From: Ectocarpus siliculosus
Taxonomy: Eukaryota; Sar; Phaeophyceae; Ectocarpales; Ectocarpaceae
Length of the DNA: 62,123 nucleotides
Reading direction: 5' to 3'
NCBI GenBank assembly: GCA_000310025.1
Contig: FN649754.1
Span: 425,848-487,970, forward strand
Shown here: positions 34,901 to 46,900 of the stretch, piece after piece
How positions within the stretch are numbered: the first letter of the stretch is position 1
How the letters are laid out: each line of letters starts with the position of its first letter
Translations under genes and position numbers: made by a program
The notes under the pieces: model-generated
Database searches by the model: none
The model's input: only the letters and a program-made list of their open reading frames with translations
What the model was told of the DNA's origin: nothing

Positions 34901-37624
34901 TCATGTGTCGGCCAGGACTGCCGTAAGACCTCGCGAGCCCGAAATCGGCCAGCTTAAGCTTGCCGTCGCTTGCGTACAGCAAGTTGTTGGGCTTCAGATC
35001 CTGTTGTTGTTGTTGTTGTTGTCGTTTTCGTGGGGGTTGCGGTGGGCCGTTAGTTTGTGGGGGTGTTGTTGTTGTTGGAGCTGGTGGTGTTGGTGGTTGA
35101 TGATGATATTCTTTTGGTGATGCTGATGGTCTTGGTTTGGTGTCGTAAAACTACCCACATACGATAGACACGCGGGGAGCTGTACATGATTTTCCGTACA
35201 CGCATTCGCGGCTCAAGTAAACGATCCTACCCCGCTTGCGTTTGCACTCACCGAGACGCAGTAGTACGGCCAAGGCAATAACTGCCAAAGGCCGTGGAAG
35301 CCCCAAAACAGCCAGAATCAGAAAATAAACACTGCTGGTCTTCAGTCACCACTTTCAGGACAAGTCAACACATGGGCCAACGGTGCCTGTAAAAGCGTTT
35401 CCCGCTCGCCTAGGTACCCCCAGAGGGCGTGGGCGATGAGGGCTACTCTAAAGCTAAGAGAAAACGAAGAGCCAAAAAAACAGTTCTATCTACGCCATGC
35501 GATCTTATTGCCACGTCGACCTCTCTGGCAGGTCGGTGCCGTGAAATTTCTTCATTTTTTCGCCGCCGGCAAACCTTGCAAGTGAAAAAATTTCTTTGTT
35601 TTGTTACACTGCTGTACCGGTTGTGTAGGGTCATGCAGAACGTTTGGGCCCCATGTTTGGCGAGTCGCTCGCTGCGATGAGTTTTGTCGAGAATTTGGCC
35701 TGGACCAACGAAATCAAGCGGGAGGAGTGGGGGGGGGGGGGTCGCTTTCTCGTCCCATTGATCGTCCAGTTGCTATCAGCAGTCCCGTGGGCTGTTGCCA
35801 CCGCTTTCTAATCGACGGCTTCTGGCTCCCTGCTTCTATCCTGTCGACGGCAATAATAGCGCTTTCCCCATTGCAGCCGTGACTTCCACACGTGACACAA
35901 GAACCACCACCCCATGGATCAATTCTCACAGCTCAACTCCTCCACGACGAAAAGCGTGTCAACATAAAATGGTTCATTTTTGGAAAGCTCTGGACGAGAT
36001 CACTCCAACGACGCCGCTCTCGGCACCATAAATCTTCAGTCGATCTTTGATAATCCGTCCAGGGAGTGTGGCATTTATGTGATGCCACCTACGGTGTCAA
36101 CATACAACACTGGCAGCAATGCTTGGAGCACCGTCTACCACTTGGTGCTAGCGGGAAATTGACAATTGTTGGTCCATTGTTCTAAAAAAGCAACACGAAT
36201 TCATCTCTATCCACAGGTCATACTTGTAGTCTAGGATAAATTGGCAAGGGTTAATTCACAGTGGTGTGTTCTTGTGACATAACGGCGGAAAGTCTACTTG
36301 TACTCTAGGATGATTAAAAAAGGGTTAGTTCACAGTTGTGTGCTCTTGTGACATAACGGCGGAAAGTCTCCGTCGCTTCTTGCTCGGGGTTCTCAAACTC
36401 ACCCTATGCAGCACGAAGTTGTCGTGCAGGTACCCGAGTCCCTCGAGCAACATTTTCATGTGGCATTTCACGTGCTCGGGCTTCAGGATAACGCTCTGCT
36501 CCATGAGGATAGACTCGAGGTCGGTCTCGCAGAACTCGAACACCAGGTTGAGGTCCTCGTGGATGAGAAAGACATCCACCAGCTGCGTACAGGACAAAAC
36601 AAGACGCACGTACTGCTGTAGTCCCGTTCAGAAAAAAATACCAGGTGTGTGTAAGAACTGAAAACGTGAAAGTCTCCTTTCAGCAACTCTATCAGGTAGT
36701 TTATCCAAATCTGTCGTTCTCAAGATAATTTAAGAGACATTTATCTATGTAGCTGCACGCATTTTACTTAGACGAAAAACATTCATCCCCAACATCAAAA
36801 CATATCGGGATCATCAAGACAGCAGTACTGGATACGACAAGGCACAGGTAGGTTGTCGCGTAAACGCTGCCATTTTTTCCGCACCGAAAATCTCTATGCT
36901 ATGGAGTTAATAACAGCGTTGGAGATCGGTCCGGGTGGGGTGATGTCTTCTCACCTACAGTATTCCAAAGCGATTATTTTCCCCTTCGTTCAGCTCACGA
37001 AGTGCGATGCAGTACGCACATGTTTGCTTGCACCCACAATCATCAACGCTGTGCACGCCTTCGTCATGTGCGATGGGTACGTACAGCAAACCAAAGGACT
37101 ATGCATACGTGTGTCTACGGGTACAGGTACGACAGAGCTGCAGCAAACAGTGGCAGGAGCGCATCCCAAACCCACCTCAATGATGTGATCGTGCTTGAGC
37201 TCCTGAAGAAGCTTGATCTCTCGCAGCGCCGTGAAGTTCGCCCCCTCCGTGTACTTCCCCAGCTTCATGGCGATCTTCTTGATAGCCACGACGCGCCCGG
37301 TCGCTTTTTGCGTCTGAAGCGATCATGATGAAGCACGAGCTGAGAAAAAAACATGTGCAATCTCTCCACATTTCCTCGGCTTACTCTAGAGAGTCCTCCA
37401 TATATCCTGTCAAGGATGCTGTGTAAGTGGTTCTAATGTGGCATGTGTAATCGAGATTCTCGATGTAACGTCGATACGCGGTGCCACCGCTTGTAGCGGG
37501 CTGATATGATGCTTGCATTTCGTTCTCACCAAAGTGCGACCTAACCTCTCTCGTAACTTACCGCTGATGTGACGACACCCCATGCTCCCTCTCCCAGCTT
37601 CTCGCCACGCTCATAGTTCTCCAT
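31968..37624 (-). CDS. CDK7: Cyclin-dependent kinase 7 (CDK-activating kinase / TFIIH kinase)
   Basis: Seven exons: 37562-37624, 37176-37313, 36403-36582, 34815-35000, 33521-33640, 32149-32391 and 31968-32012, giving 324 aa with all phases in register. Visible elements are the Gly-rich loop GEGAWGVV (residues 11-18), ATP-site Lys in VVAIKKIA (about K33), the cyclin-binding helix [14 protein letters not shown] in place of [27 protein letters not shown] (126-133, split by an intron after HR), [13 protein letters not shown] (146 onward), a T-loop with Thr at about 161/163 before [10 protein letters not shown], and [17 protein letters not shown]. The [14 protein letters not shown] helix and the GSPGR T-loop separate CDK7/CDKD from other CDKs. 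With cyclin H and MAT1 it phosphorylates CDK T-loops and the RNA polymerase II C-terminal domain in the nucleus. The last exon (14 residues ending EHSF) rests only on phase and an AG, so the C-terminus is tentative; animal CDK7 is slightly longer. Confidence 0.92.
32392..32500. repeat. G-rich dispersed repeat at a CDK7 3' splice site
   Basis: CTGGGGGGGGAGGGGTAGTC, ATGTAACCGCGTGTCGTAAA, TAGTCG, then CCGGGACGGAACGATACGCC. It starts directly at the exon border, so its C-rich complement is the polypyrimidine tract of the last large CDK7 exon. Confidence 0.7.
33634..33918. repeat. Tandem duplication of about 140 bp including a CDK7 3' splice site
   Basis: Copy 1 (33634-33779) begins TCCAACCTTAACACAGAAAT, spanning the exon border at 33640. 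Copy 2 (about 33779-33918) begins TCCAACCTTGAAACACATCG. Both then share TCGATTTGCGCAGTCGAGGG and run to AGCTCAATTACTCCATAA. Confidence 0.8.
33853..34077. mobile_element. Inverted-repeat element, GGCGGAGAT subfamily, in CDK7 intron
   Basis: TACCGCAAAAGGCGGAGATA, GATCGATTTTCAAAGCTCAA at the left, and AATCGAGCTTTGAAAGTCGG, CCCCGCCTCTTACGGT at the right. The left arm alone is also present in tandem at about 33710-33779. Confidence 0.8.
34297..34372. mobile_element. Degraded partial copy of the TTAGGG-bearing element
   Basis: The order GGGTACGCAGACCGTATTCC, CTAACCCTAACC, a C-rich segment, GATTGCATACTTTATCC matches the right arm at 6547-6612 with substitutions. It sits in a CDK7 intron. It shows that the element is a dispersed family, not a chance telomere insertion. 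Confidence 0.6.
35880..36094. mobile_element. Inverted-repeat element, diverged, in CDK7 intron
   Basis: GACTTCCACACGTGACACAA, CCACCCCATGGATCAATTCT at the left, and ATAATCCGTCCAGGGAGTGT, GTGATGCCACCTACGGTG at the right. The centre keeps the AGCTCTGGACGAGATC motif of the family. Confidence 0.6.
36225..36380. repeat. Tandem duplication of about 75 bp beside a CDK7 5' splice site
   Basis: CTTGTAGTCTAGGATAAATT and CTTGTACTCTAGGATGATTA each lead to GGGTTARTTCACAGT and CTTGTGACATAACGGCGGAA. The second copy ends about 20 bp from the exon at 36403. Confidence 0.8.
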
Positions 37625-37965
37625 CCTCACCAGAGGGCAGAAGCACACTGCTCAAACACAGCAGTGCTACTGCCAGTCAGTGCTTGCTGGTGTGGTTTGG
37701 CAACAGGTGCGGCCGGAGTAGGGCACCGTGAATTTATTATGGGGGGTACCTCGCACGGTTCTCAGCGAGAACCTGCGGTGGGATAGCCGACGTCCCGAAC
37801 CGAAAAAAACGGTTTACTTGTAGTGTTGCATTTTTGATAAATACTTGAAAATACGGAGTAGCATTAGTTGCACTTTTTCCACTTCTGCGGTCGGCCATTG
37901 AACTCAACCTCTTGCAGGAGAGGAAGAAGAGCGTGTCTCTGCAGGGCGGGAGCCTTGAGGCCGCT
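37625..37965. promoter_or_regulatory. Divergent intergenic region between CDK7 and the RhoGEF
   Basis: Only 341 bp separate the CDK7 ATG (minus) from the RhoGEF ATG (plus), so the two genes probably share a bidirectional promoter. It contains one ACAGCAGT (37658-37665), an AT-rich stretch at about 37835-37865 (tttttgataaatacttg), and no clear TATA box at a standard distance from either ATG. If the RhoGEF really uses the AG at 37917, its transcription start must lie still closer to CDK7. Confidence 0.5.
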
Positions 37966-40900
37966 ATGGGGTTGGGATGGAGGAGGAACTCGGCGGCCTC
38001 TCGACAAGCAGATGCGCAACAACAGCACCAGCACCAGCAGGAGGACCATTGTCACCATCAGCGGCAACAGCAGCAGCAACAGCGGCAATATGCGCTTGCA
38101 TCGACAGCACCATCCTCTCTTCGGAAGGGCTCTTCGCCGGGGAAAGTCGTCACTAAGCGCACACAGGTAAGAAGATCCAGGCGTCGTCTGCCACTGCTGT
38201 GTAGGAAAGGTCTACAGCAGTACAAACACAGTCGCTTTGCGTGTGTGCCGGTGAGATCGGGACATTGGGTCTAGTCTACAGGACATTGTAGACTGCTGTA
38301 TGTATTCCTCCGCGATTCCATAGCGATGCCCACGTGCATGCTGGAGGATGTCCGATACTCGGCTGTGCGTTATCGAAGCGTTCGAGGAGATGCGGCTGAT
38401 GTTTCGGGCACAGATGCAATGTACGCAGACTATGCTGTAGTGTTAGCGTTGGGCGTTCAGAAGGGCACCGGTTGGACCCTCTCGCTGCCGTCAGCTCCGC
38501 GACGATGAAAAAAGAATCGCCGAGACCAAAACATGCGCGTTGTTGGTTCTCACTAGTCACCTCGTAGTTGGAATGTTGAAACCCGATTCTCTCTCTTGAG
38601 TGCAAGAAAGTAATCGAAGCTTGCGGTCGAGAAAACGCTCGCCTTGGCGAGGGAATGATACGGCTGAAACTTTCTTGAGACAGTACAGTAGACTGGGACA
38701 AGCGCCGAAGGAGGAAAGGTGTGGGGAATAAAAACAACTACTGCTGTATGTACAATACACCGGAACACACACACGATACGTGTACGTTTTGCAAGAACAC
38801 CCACGACGCACCAAATAGTCCACAGCAGTATTTTCTCGGCGCCTGGGTCTGCTGGATGTTCTGTGTCAAGCGTGCGATGGGAGTCTCCAGGTTCTGCGTG
38901 GTGCAAGTTCAACGTTGTATTTCTGTCTATCATGAGCTGTTGGAATACGTCAGTCAAGATACGGTTGGGCGTGGGTCCATCGAACCTCGGAAGCTTCGGT
39001 GACACGCCGACCTCCTCAGCAAACATCCCGAGCTTTCCAACAGTGCGCCCAAAAAACCGTGCCCCGATATATAACGTTTACTCCTTTGGATAAGCAACCC
39101 ACGGTTCCGCCCCAACGAACGCCGGGCCTGCATGCGTTCTGTGTGCTGATGCTCACTGTACAGGTCCGGGACGAAATCATTTCGTCCGAGGAAACGTATG
39201 TAAAGGAACTACGCACACTTGTGATGGTCTTTCTCCGGCCGCTCGAAAAATGGGCCGCCGAAGGCATGAACGGACTGGACGTTCCTGCAGGTGGGTTAAC
39301 GTGAGAAGCCTGGCTCGTGGGGCTAGCACCCTCTATGTCGAGCAAACCCTCAGAATACCTCGGCTTTCTTGTCTTGGTGGGTGTGTCACGGCATCATTTT
39401 CTCGTCTAGCGTGACCCACCCAATGCCGTTGGGGTTCTCACACAATCCTCCTTTCTACGACTAGTTTTGATCGCATAAGGGCTCTATTGTGCGGAGAACG
39501 TAGACAGGGAGAAGATGCACCGGGGAGTATCGAAACTCGTGGGAGCGTCCACCTACAGCAAGCTCCTGGCACCATATGATGTGCTGTGCTTGTTTTTGTG
39601 CGTGCTTTGTCGATGGTAGACCCTGACCGCCACAGCAGTACGGTCATGAGCAGAAGGGTACCTTGAGAAGGCGGAAGCATCACAGCAGTATGGGAGTGAA
39701 GCAGGAGACAAATACCATCTCGTACTATGAGTCGCCATACATCCCCCCCACCTGCGGCGATTCTTCACGCTCAACTTCACCATAACGAGTTTCCGATCGA
39801 CATTTGCACGTGGAAACTAATCTTCCTGCGAGATTATTAAACCTCGCCCTAAGCGTGTTGGTTCCAAGAATATTGCTTGACCTTCAATACCGTTCCTACG
39901 GCGGAAAGAACCAGCGCCTGCTGTTTGTCTGTGGTGCTAGTCGCTAAGGGCATGGTACATGACCGCAGCTTCAGGCTATTGGTCATGACTACGTTGGATA
40001 TTCCTTAGCTCATTCCACAACTTCTCGAAGCAACACCGGAACCACCTATCTCGGTAGCAAGACGACGGCGCCTGCCTTCGGCTTCTACGACTGTCCGCAG
40101 GAAGCGTGTCCGAGATCTTCTCCAACGTGGCGGCAATTTTGGAATTCAACGAGCGGTTCTTGTCGGACCTCGCCGGTCGCCACGGCGAGGAAGTCGACGG
40201 CAGACGAAGAGGCATTGGCACCACTTTGAGGCGGCAGTCCCTGGACATGTTTAAGCCGTACTCGGTGTACGTCAAGAACTACCCTCAATCTCTGAAAACG
40301 TGAGTGTTGTTTTAGCGGTGGGTGGCTGGGGTCGAGGTTTAAAAACACGACTGGGATCGGTTCTTTCAACAACCACACAAAAGGGATCGTTTTATTTCAG
40401 CAACCATACCATAGAAAACGAGAGATAATGGGATGGCCATGTCCATGGTGGTACCGATCTACAGGGTCTCTGGGTACGCGGGCGAGTGAAGACGGAGTCC
40501 CCACTTGCTCTGCGTCTCGGTGCCACTGCTGTAACCGTCACTGGTATGAGTCGCTCTTTTACAACTTCTCTTCGAGCGGTCCTCCGCTAACAACCCTATC
40601 CCGGACGCTAGCCGTAAGAAAACTGTGTGCACATGTGGCAATTTGTTTTTGGTGAGGGTGCAGGCGAGGGGGAAGAAAAATTCACGGGATATTATGAGTG
40701 AGACCGCGCTTCAGACGTGTGCGACGCAACCCCCGAGGTCCTCAAGGCTAACCAACCCACACAGATCCCGCTCCATTTTCGACTACGGTAGAGGTCCCTG
40801 TTTAGTGCCGATTGAATAGTGCCGGTGCCCGGTATAGTGCCGGTGTTTTCGGCGGGCAAACGCTAAATTCCCAAGTACTTCTCAGTACTTTGGAAAGTGC

Positions 40901-43900
40901 CGCTCCGGCAAAGTGCCCGTGAATTTTCGGGGCAAATAACGGCGCTAAACAGGGCCTCTACTGCTGTATCTTGCGATCGCGAACGGCTGTCCTCTAAACC
41001 ACAGCCTCGCGGCCTGCGAAGAGTTCTCCGAGTTCAACGCGTTTATTCGGGGGTGCGAGCACCAGGACGCGTGCCACGGGCTGGACCTGAAGGCGTACCT
41101 CATCCAGCCGGTGCAGCGGGTGCCGCGCTATCGGCTCCTCATCATACAGCTGCTCAAGCACACCAAGGAGTCGCACCCTGACTGGGCGGATCTGAACGCG
41201 GCACTAGAAACCGTGAGAAATTTTGTGTTCGTGTCTAAATTTACTGAGCGAAACAACTGCGCGGACAGCTGTGCTCGTGTCTAAATAGTGGAGGAACAGC
41301 TTCGTGGTCTTTGACACCTGCGGCTTGAACGTGATCGTTCAGTCTGTCTAGTGAGAACACACTTGATGGTCTGAATGCCTGTGAACTGCCGTATGTAGTA
41401 GACAAGAGGTGTTTGGCTTCCCTCCACTTGTGTTGGAGAAGGCGTGTGCCGGCACTGAACGCACAGACATCTGTGAGGGGCTCTCGGGTTGGAGGTATCG
41501 GAAAATCAGCGTGTTGGACGAATGCTTTCGTGGAGGTGGGGGGGGGGGGGATGACGCTTGTTTTGTTCCCGGCGAAGCTTGAAGGCCACTCAGACTACGA
41601 TCGACGGCAACAACGGTAAATATCGGCAAAAGAAAGAAAGCAGTCCCAAAAAACACACACGTACGTATACACGGGAGCCAATGTTGTAATTTTCGATGTC
41701 TCGGCCACTGCTTCTTCCTCCGATCGGTCGTGGCTAGGTTTCCAGTACGGTGACAAAGCTGAACGAAGGCGCCCGGGATAAAGAACGCTTCGTGAGGGCA
41801 TTGGAACTCCAGTACGAGTTCAGAGAAGATTTCCTAAAGCCCTCAAGGTGACTGCCATGTAGATATACCGTAGTCTGGCATGACGTTTCGACCGTTCTTT
41901 TTAGCACGAAACGTGGAACGACACCAACCGAACCAGCCGGACCGGGGTGAAAAGCAATAGTATGTACTCGTAGAACAGTTCCCCTTTGGTGGTGTGTACC
42001 GACAGTTCTCCTTGATAGTGTGTACTGGAAGACAGTTTGCCTTGGTATTGTGTACTTGTAGCAGACAGTTTCCCTTGCCGATGGGTTCGACATACTAGCA
42101 CTGCTTGCTGTTGGTGCGGAACCCCCGTGACGTGTGTCTCTGTTTCTATTTGATGCTTTGCCTCCCCGTCCCGACTTCCCTCTCCCCTGCCTGTCTACAA
42201 AACGTCGCGTGCTCACGTCGGGCGGATGAACGATGTTTGATGACACTGTACGTACATGGCGGTATGCTTTGGAATACGATGCCGCGTACGAAGTATCTCG
42301 TCAACCCCTGACCCTAATCCTATCAAGCAGATACGAAGTCCAACACCGCAGACTAGCCTTCGCGCACCGAGCTGTGGATGATGGCGTGGATGGTGTCTTA
42401 CCTCTGTTGCATTTCTCTACAGTTTCAAGGAGGTTCCCCGAGGCTTTTTACGATTTTGGATTTTATGTCCCCTAACCTAAAAAAAGTGCGCCGGAACCTC
42501 AGCAAACATCACTGCTATCCCTTGGAACGCGATTCTGCGTGCGAAGTCATCTCGTGAAGGAGGGATTCTTGCTCAAGGTTTGCAACGGAGGGCCCCGCCG
42601 ATACAAGTTCGTTCTGTTCTCGCACATGCTGGTCTACGGAACGGAGGCCAGCCTGCGGGCGAAGCTTCAGCGCGACCACCGCAAATACAAGGTGGGAATT
42701 ATTTTTCGTTTGAGTGCTTTACTATCTTCGCTGAAGCATTCTGACAGTCATTTTGGTACTTTGGTGAAATCGTTGAGATCAATGGTTTGGTGGTCATGTT
42801 GGACTATATTTGTGTGGAGCGACTTTTGTTGAAATTTTCGCTGTGTAGGGTTGTACGAACAACAAAACGACGCTCAGGAAGAGTGTGAATGTTTTTCGAA
42901 TAGTTTCGCTGCAACATTCCTCTGTGATATATTTCGAGGCGATGCCGGTGATATTGCCATTGAAGAGACACGCGCGAGTTACTTGCCGTGCGCACGGCGT
43001 TGTGTGCCGACTCCTGTAGCTGTTGGATGCAAACACGAGCATGGTGCCGCCTTTGTGTCCACTTCCTTTCCGGGCGTAACGTGCAAGAGAGCCGTGCGGC
43101 TTCCCTACCGTCGGTATGTGCCCTTTGTCCCAACACCATTGCGCCACATACTCGAGGTGGCGTTTCGGGTTTCCTGCCGTACGACGTATATCCTTTCCCA
43201 TACCCGTTGATTCCCTGAGTCTTCGTTTTGTTCGTTCGTGCTTCAGTGCTGCTGCTGTGGTGCCAACCAAACAAATATGTCGGTATTCTATAAATTGTCA
43301 CGGTGATATTCGTTCATGCTACTGCTGCTGCGGTGCCAAGCATAAACTGTTGTGGGTATGCGGTGGTGACAGCGAGCTATGGAGTCTCCTGTGGTTGACC
43401 CAAACTCGGTGTATATATCAACCACGCCCAAGGACGAGACAGAGTGAGCATGCCATGCGGAGCATCAAGTCATATCACACTTTCTGCCTATGACTTACCA
43501 AACCCGCAATGCCGTATTTTGTCTCCGTCATATCGTCATCACTAGGTGCACGGACGGATCCCTCTGCATGAGTGCCTCGTGCTGGACTACGGCAGCAGCG
43601 ACTCTTTCGCGATCGCGCGGTCGAGCGGGAAGAGCTTCGTGGCCATGGCCGTCTCCGCGGAGGCGAAGCAGGTGAGCGAGGCTCACTCTCGGGAACATGA
43701 CAAGTGCTGCTGTGCATGCAATGCGCTAAACGCTTCATCGAACAGCGGGGTGTTGGTAGAACAGGTGTGGGGATCGCCAGACTGAATGGTGCAACCGTCC
43801 CAGAAAACAATATGGTGTAGGCGAAATCGCGCGACATTGATGGGACATCTACTGCTGTCTCATTTCTCCGAATAGTGCCGATAACCCGGAACAAAGAAGA

Positions 43901-46900
43901 ATATTTACGTATGGACAACGATCGATCAACTTTTTTTAAAACTGCAAGCATACTCTGCCAATGGGACGCACACACACATTGTACCGCATGAAAATGAAAT
44001 ACAACCGAACCTTTTCTAGAAATGTTTGTCCCGAACGGCAACGATGGTGAACAAGAAAACAACATGGCGGCGGTGGTGACCACGCACGCGCAGGCATGGC
44101 TAGACGCCTTCGAGGAAAGTTTCGCAGGGATCAAGGATAACGCCCAACAGGACGACGGCAATCAAGGTCAACGTTCACTGCCGCAGCAGCAGCCGACAAG
44201 AAGAGGAAGCAAGAACCGCGGAGCGCCTTCGAGCCCCACCTCGGAAGCGAACAGCAGCCGCAGAGCTTCCGAGGATGACTGGACCTTGGCCTTGCCTCCT
44301 GCCACGCGACAGGAAGATGATGGCCGCGTCGGTGCAGGCAACGCCAACAGCAGTGCCGGTGAGTTGATTGTTGTTGCTGTGGTTATGCAGTTACCCGTTT
44401 ATTCTGTTGTTGTTTGCCGTTTGTGAGCGGTTGTTGCTGTTGCTGCCGCTGCCGTTGCTGGTGCTGTTCGTGCCTCGGCCTTTGTTGTTGCTTTCTCCAC
44501 CTTAAGAACGGTTCCCACCACGTTTACAAACGGGTCAGAACTAGCTTCTTCACGCAGTAGTAGCGACTACAAACAAGCAGAGAGGCGTGGAGTCTTGAAG
44601 ACCGTTGGCCCCTTCCAAATGCAGACATTTGACGTCAACAGCGGCATTCATTGTGTGAGGTCATGCCGTGAATACCCTCCTTTTGCGGTGATCATCGCTT
44701 TTGTTGCCGCTTTTTAATACATGTTTCCGTTCGGTTTACTTAGCATACGACGTGAATTCCGTGCTTGTGTAGGTCTCTAGCTTTACATGCAACTGTCGTC
44801 TTCCTCGTTGAACATCCATTCATTTATCCTGGCTTTGACCTGAAACTCATGATGAATTTAGTGCTGATGCCTACGCCCCAAGCGAGAATTTTGCGCCGGA
44901 CCTAGCGTTAATATCTCCGTGATGGTCAGCCTGTGGGCGTTTCCGTCGTGCCGAAGCTCCTAGTATCTGTGGGGCGGGCGGCCGTTGTCAGTTTCCACTT
45001 GTACGCCAAATGATACTAACGTTTCAGCAATGTCCAAGGAGCCGCATATTGAAGTGCTGCCTTCATCTGCGCTCTATTTGAAGCAAGCCCACCCACGATT
45101 GACTGATTGATTGTCAGCGCCCCTCGTGTGTGCTGACGATCGGAGCGGCGACATGAACGTTTCGTGATAACGCGGGTGCGCAGGGCACTCCGCCGAAGGC
45201 GGCATGATCGGTAGGGATGGGGAAGAATGCCCCCCCCCCCTGTCGCCTCCAGCGAGACCAACAAAGCCTCATTTGGGATTCCCGAGCGGGGGAGCAACGC
45301 TGGCACAGACGGTGGCCGCTTCAATGGCCATGCCGGGTCGATGGTCGCTACCAAACGGCGGCGGTGGCGGCGGCGGCGGGAGAATGTCCTTGGCGTCTCA
45401 TGCTACCAGCGGTGGTGGCTCGTCTCCTCGGTCGGCGCAGTCTTCATTTTCGAGACGGGCTGGCGTTCAGGTGCGGGTGGCCAGAGGATGTCCTTGTTGT
45501 TGTTGTTGTTGTTGGTAATCGTGGTGTTGTTGATGCTACTGCTGCTGCTGCTGCTACTGTTGCTATCGTCGTCATCGCTGTCGCAGCCATGCACGGGTGT
45601 TTCAGCTCGACTCGTAACACCACATGCGTATTGTCCAGAGCGCGCTAACGAGCTGTCACATTTTCGTTTCTCGTCGAAGAAGTCGTGAAACACAAGTCCT
45701 ACTTCTTTCCAATCGGTACCGTTCTCATGTGATCGGCATGTTTTCGACATTGTTGGTCCCTCACGTGGTAAGCGGAGGGTTGTGTTTCACCAGTCAACCA
45801 CAGAACGAGAAAACTACCGGTGCGTGTCGATATCTGTCTCCTGTTTTCACTTGTGCGCGTTGTCGATATAGTTGGTTCCTCGCGTGGTAAGCTATCGCTT
45901 GTGTTGAACCAGTTTACCGCAGAGTGAAGATACAACCCCACACTACTTGTATGCACTACCGGTGCATGCCGATTACTGCTGTCTCCTGTGTGCACTTGTA
46001 CAGGTGTGGGTGCCGGTACACGGGCGTACAGAGATGCACGAGATCTCCTTGCGAGGCCTCCCCGCCGGCTCCACATCGGGTCTCTTCAAGGTCCAGGAAG
46101 GGGTGAGACCCGTGCCGGGGCCCCGTGGTTTATTTTTTCCTGTGTGCGGTTTACCCGTAAAACAAGTTGGTTCTCTTCTACTCGTGTTGAGAGGGGTCCC
46201 CTCTTGTTCAACCTCTGATTATGGTTCATTGTTGCTGATTCTATCGTGGCAAAACACGAAAGAGATGGTTTGTGTTTGTGGTCGCTTAGAGGTCATGATA
46301 TGTCCAGGTGACACCTGGGCTCCGACTGTGGACAGCTTGCGTCATGGGCTCCCACAGCTTTGTGGTAGTCCGTTACCGAGAGCACACCGGTTCTCTTTTC
46401 GTCGCGAGATTTGAGCTAAACCCTATGACCCTAACCCTATCCCCAGCGAGGAAACGGCCGAGAATAGAACAAGCGAGGCCCCACCTGGAGGGGATTACCC
46501 TGTCCATGCAAGATTGTTGCGCATGCAAGAGATGTGCTTCCATCAAAAGCAGGTCTCCTGATTCCCAAAAGGGTCCCGAAATCTTCGGACTAATGTCCTT
46601 CCCGGCTTTTCGCGTGCGTGTGCTTGGACACTGCCCTTCCGTCACAACTTTTTGTCGTCTACACATCATCCACGATTTTGTCGCCTGTTGTTCGTGCAAC
46701 AACGTTGCAACGTTTTCGGTGTCCGCCCAGAGGGCTTCGTGGACTGTATGTTCTTTGTTTTAACAGTGCCGTCGAGGTCTGGCAAGAAGTGACGATCGTT
46801 GTCCAATCTCACGTTCTTGTTTGGCTCTGCTCGCGTGCTACCTTGAAAATACGTGTCTTCCCCCTAAAACAAGAGGGCGTATGTAGCAAATGCTGGATAT

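Noticed and set aside
44022-44093. Starting RhoGEF exon 8 at the ATG near 44022
   Set aside because: The PH-domain helix joins in phase only from the AG at 44093 (AEAKQ|AWLDAFEESF); the upstream ATG would need a different phase.
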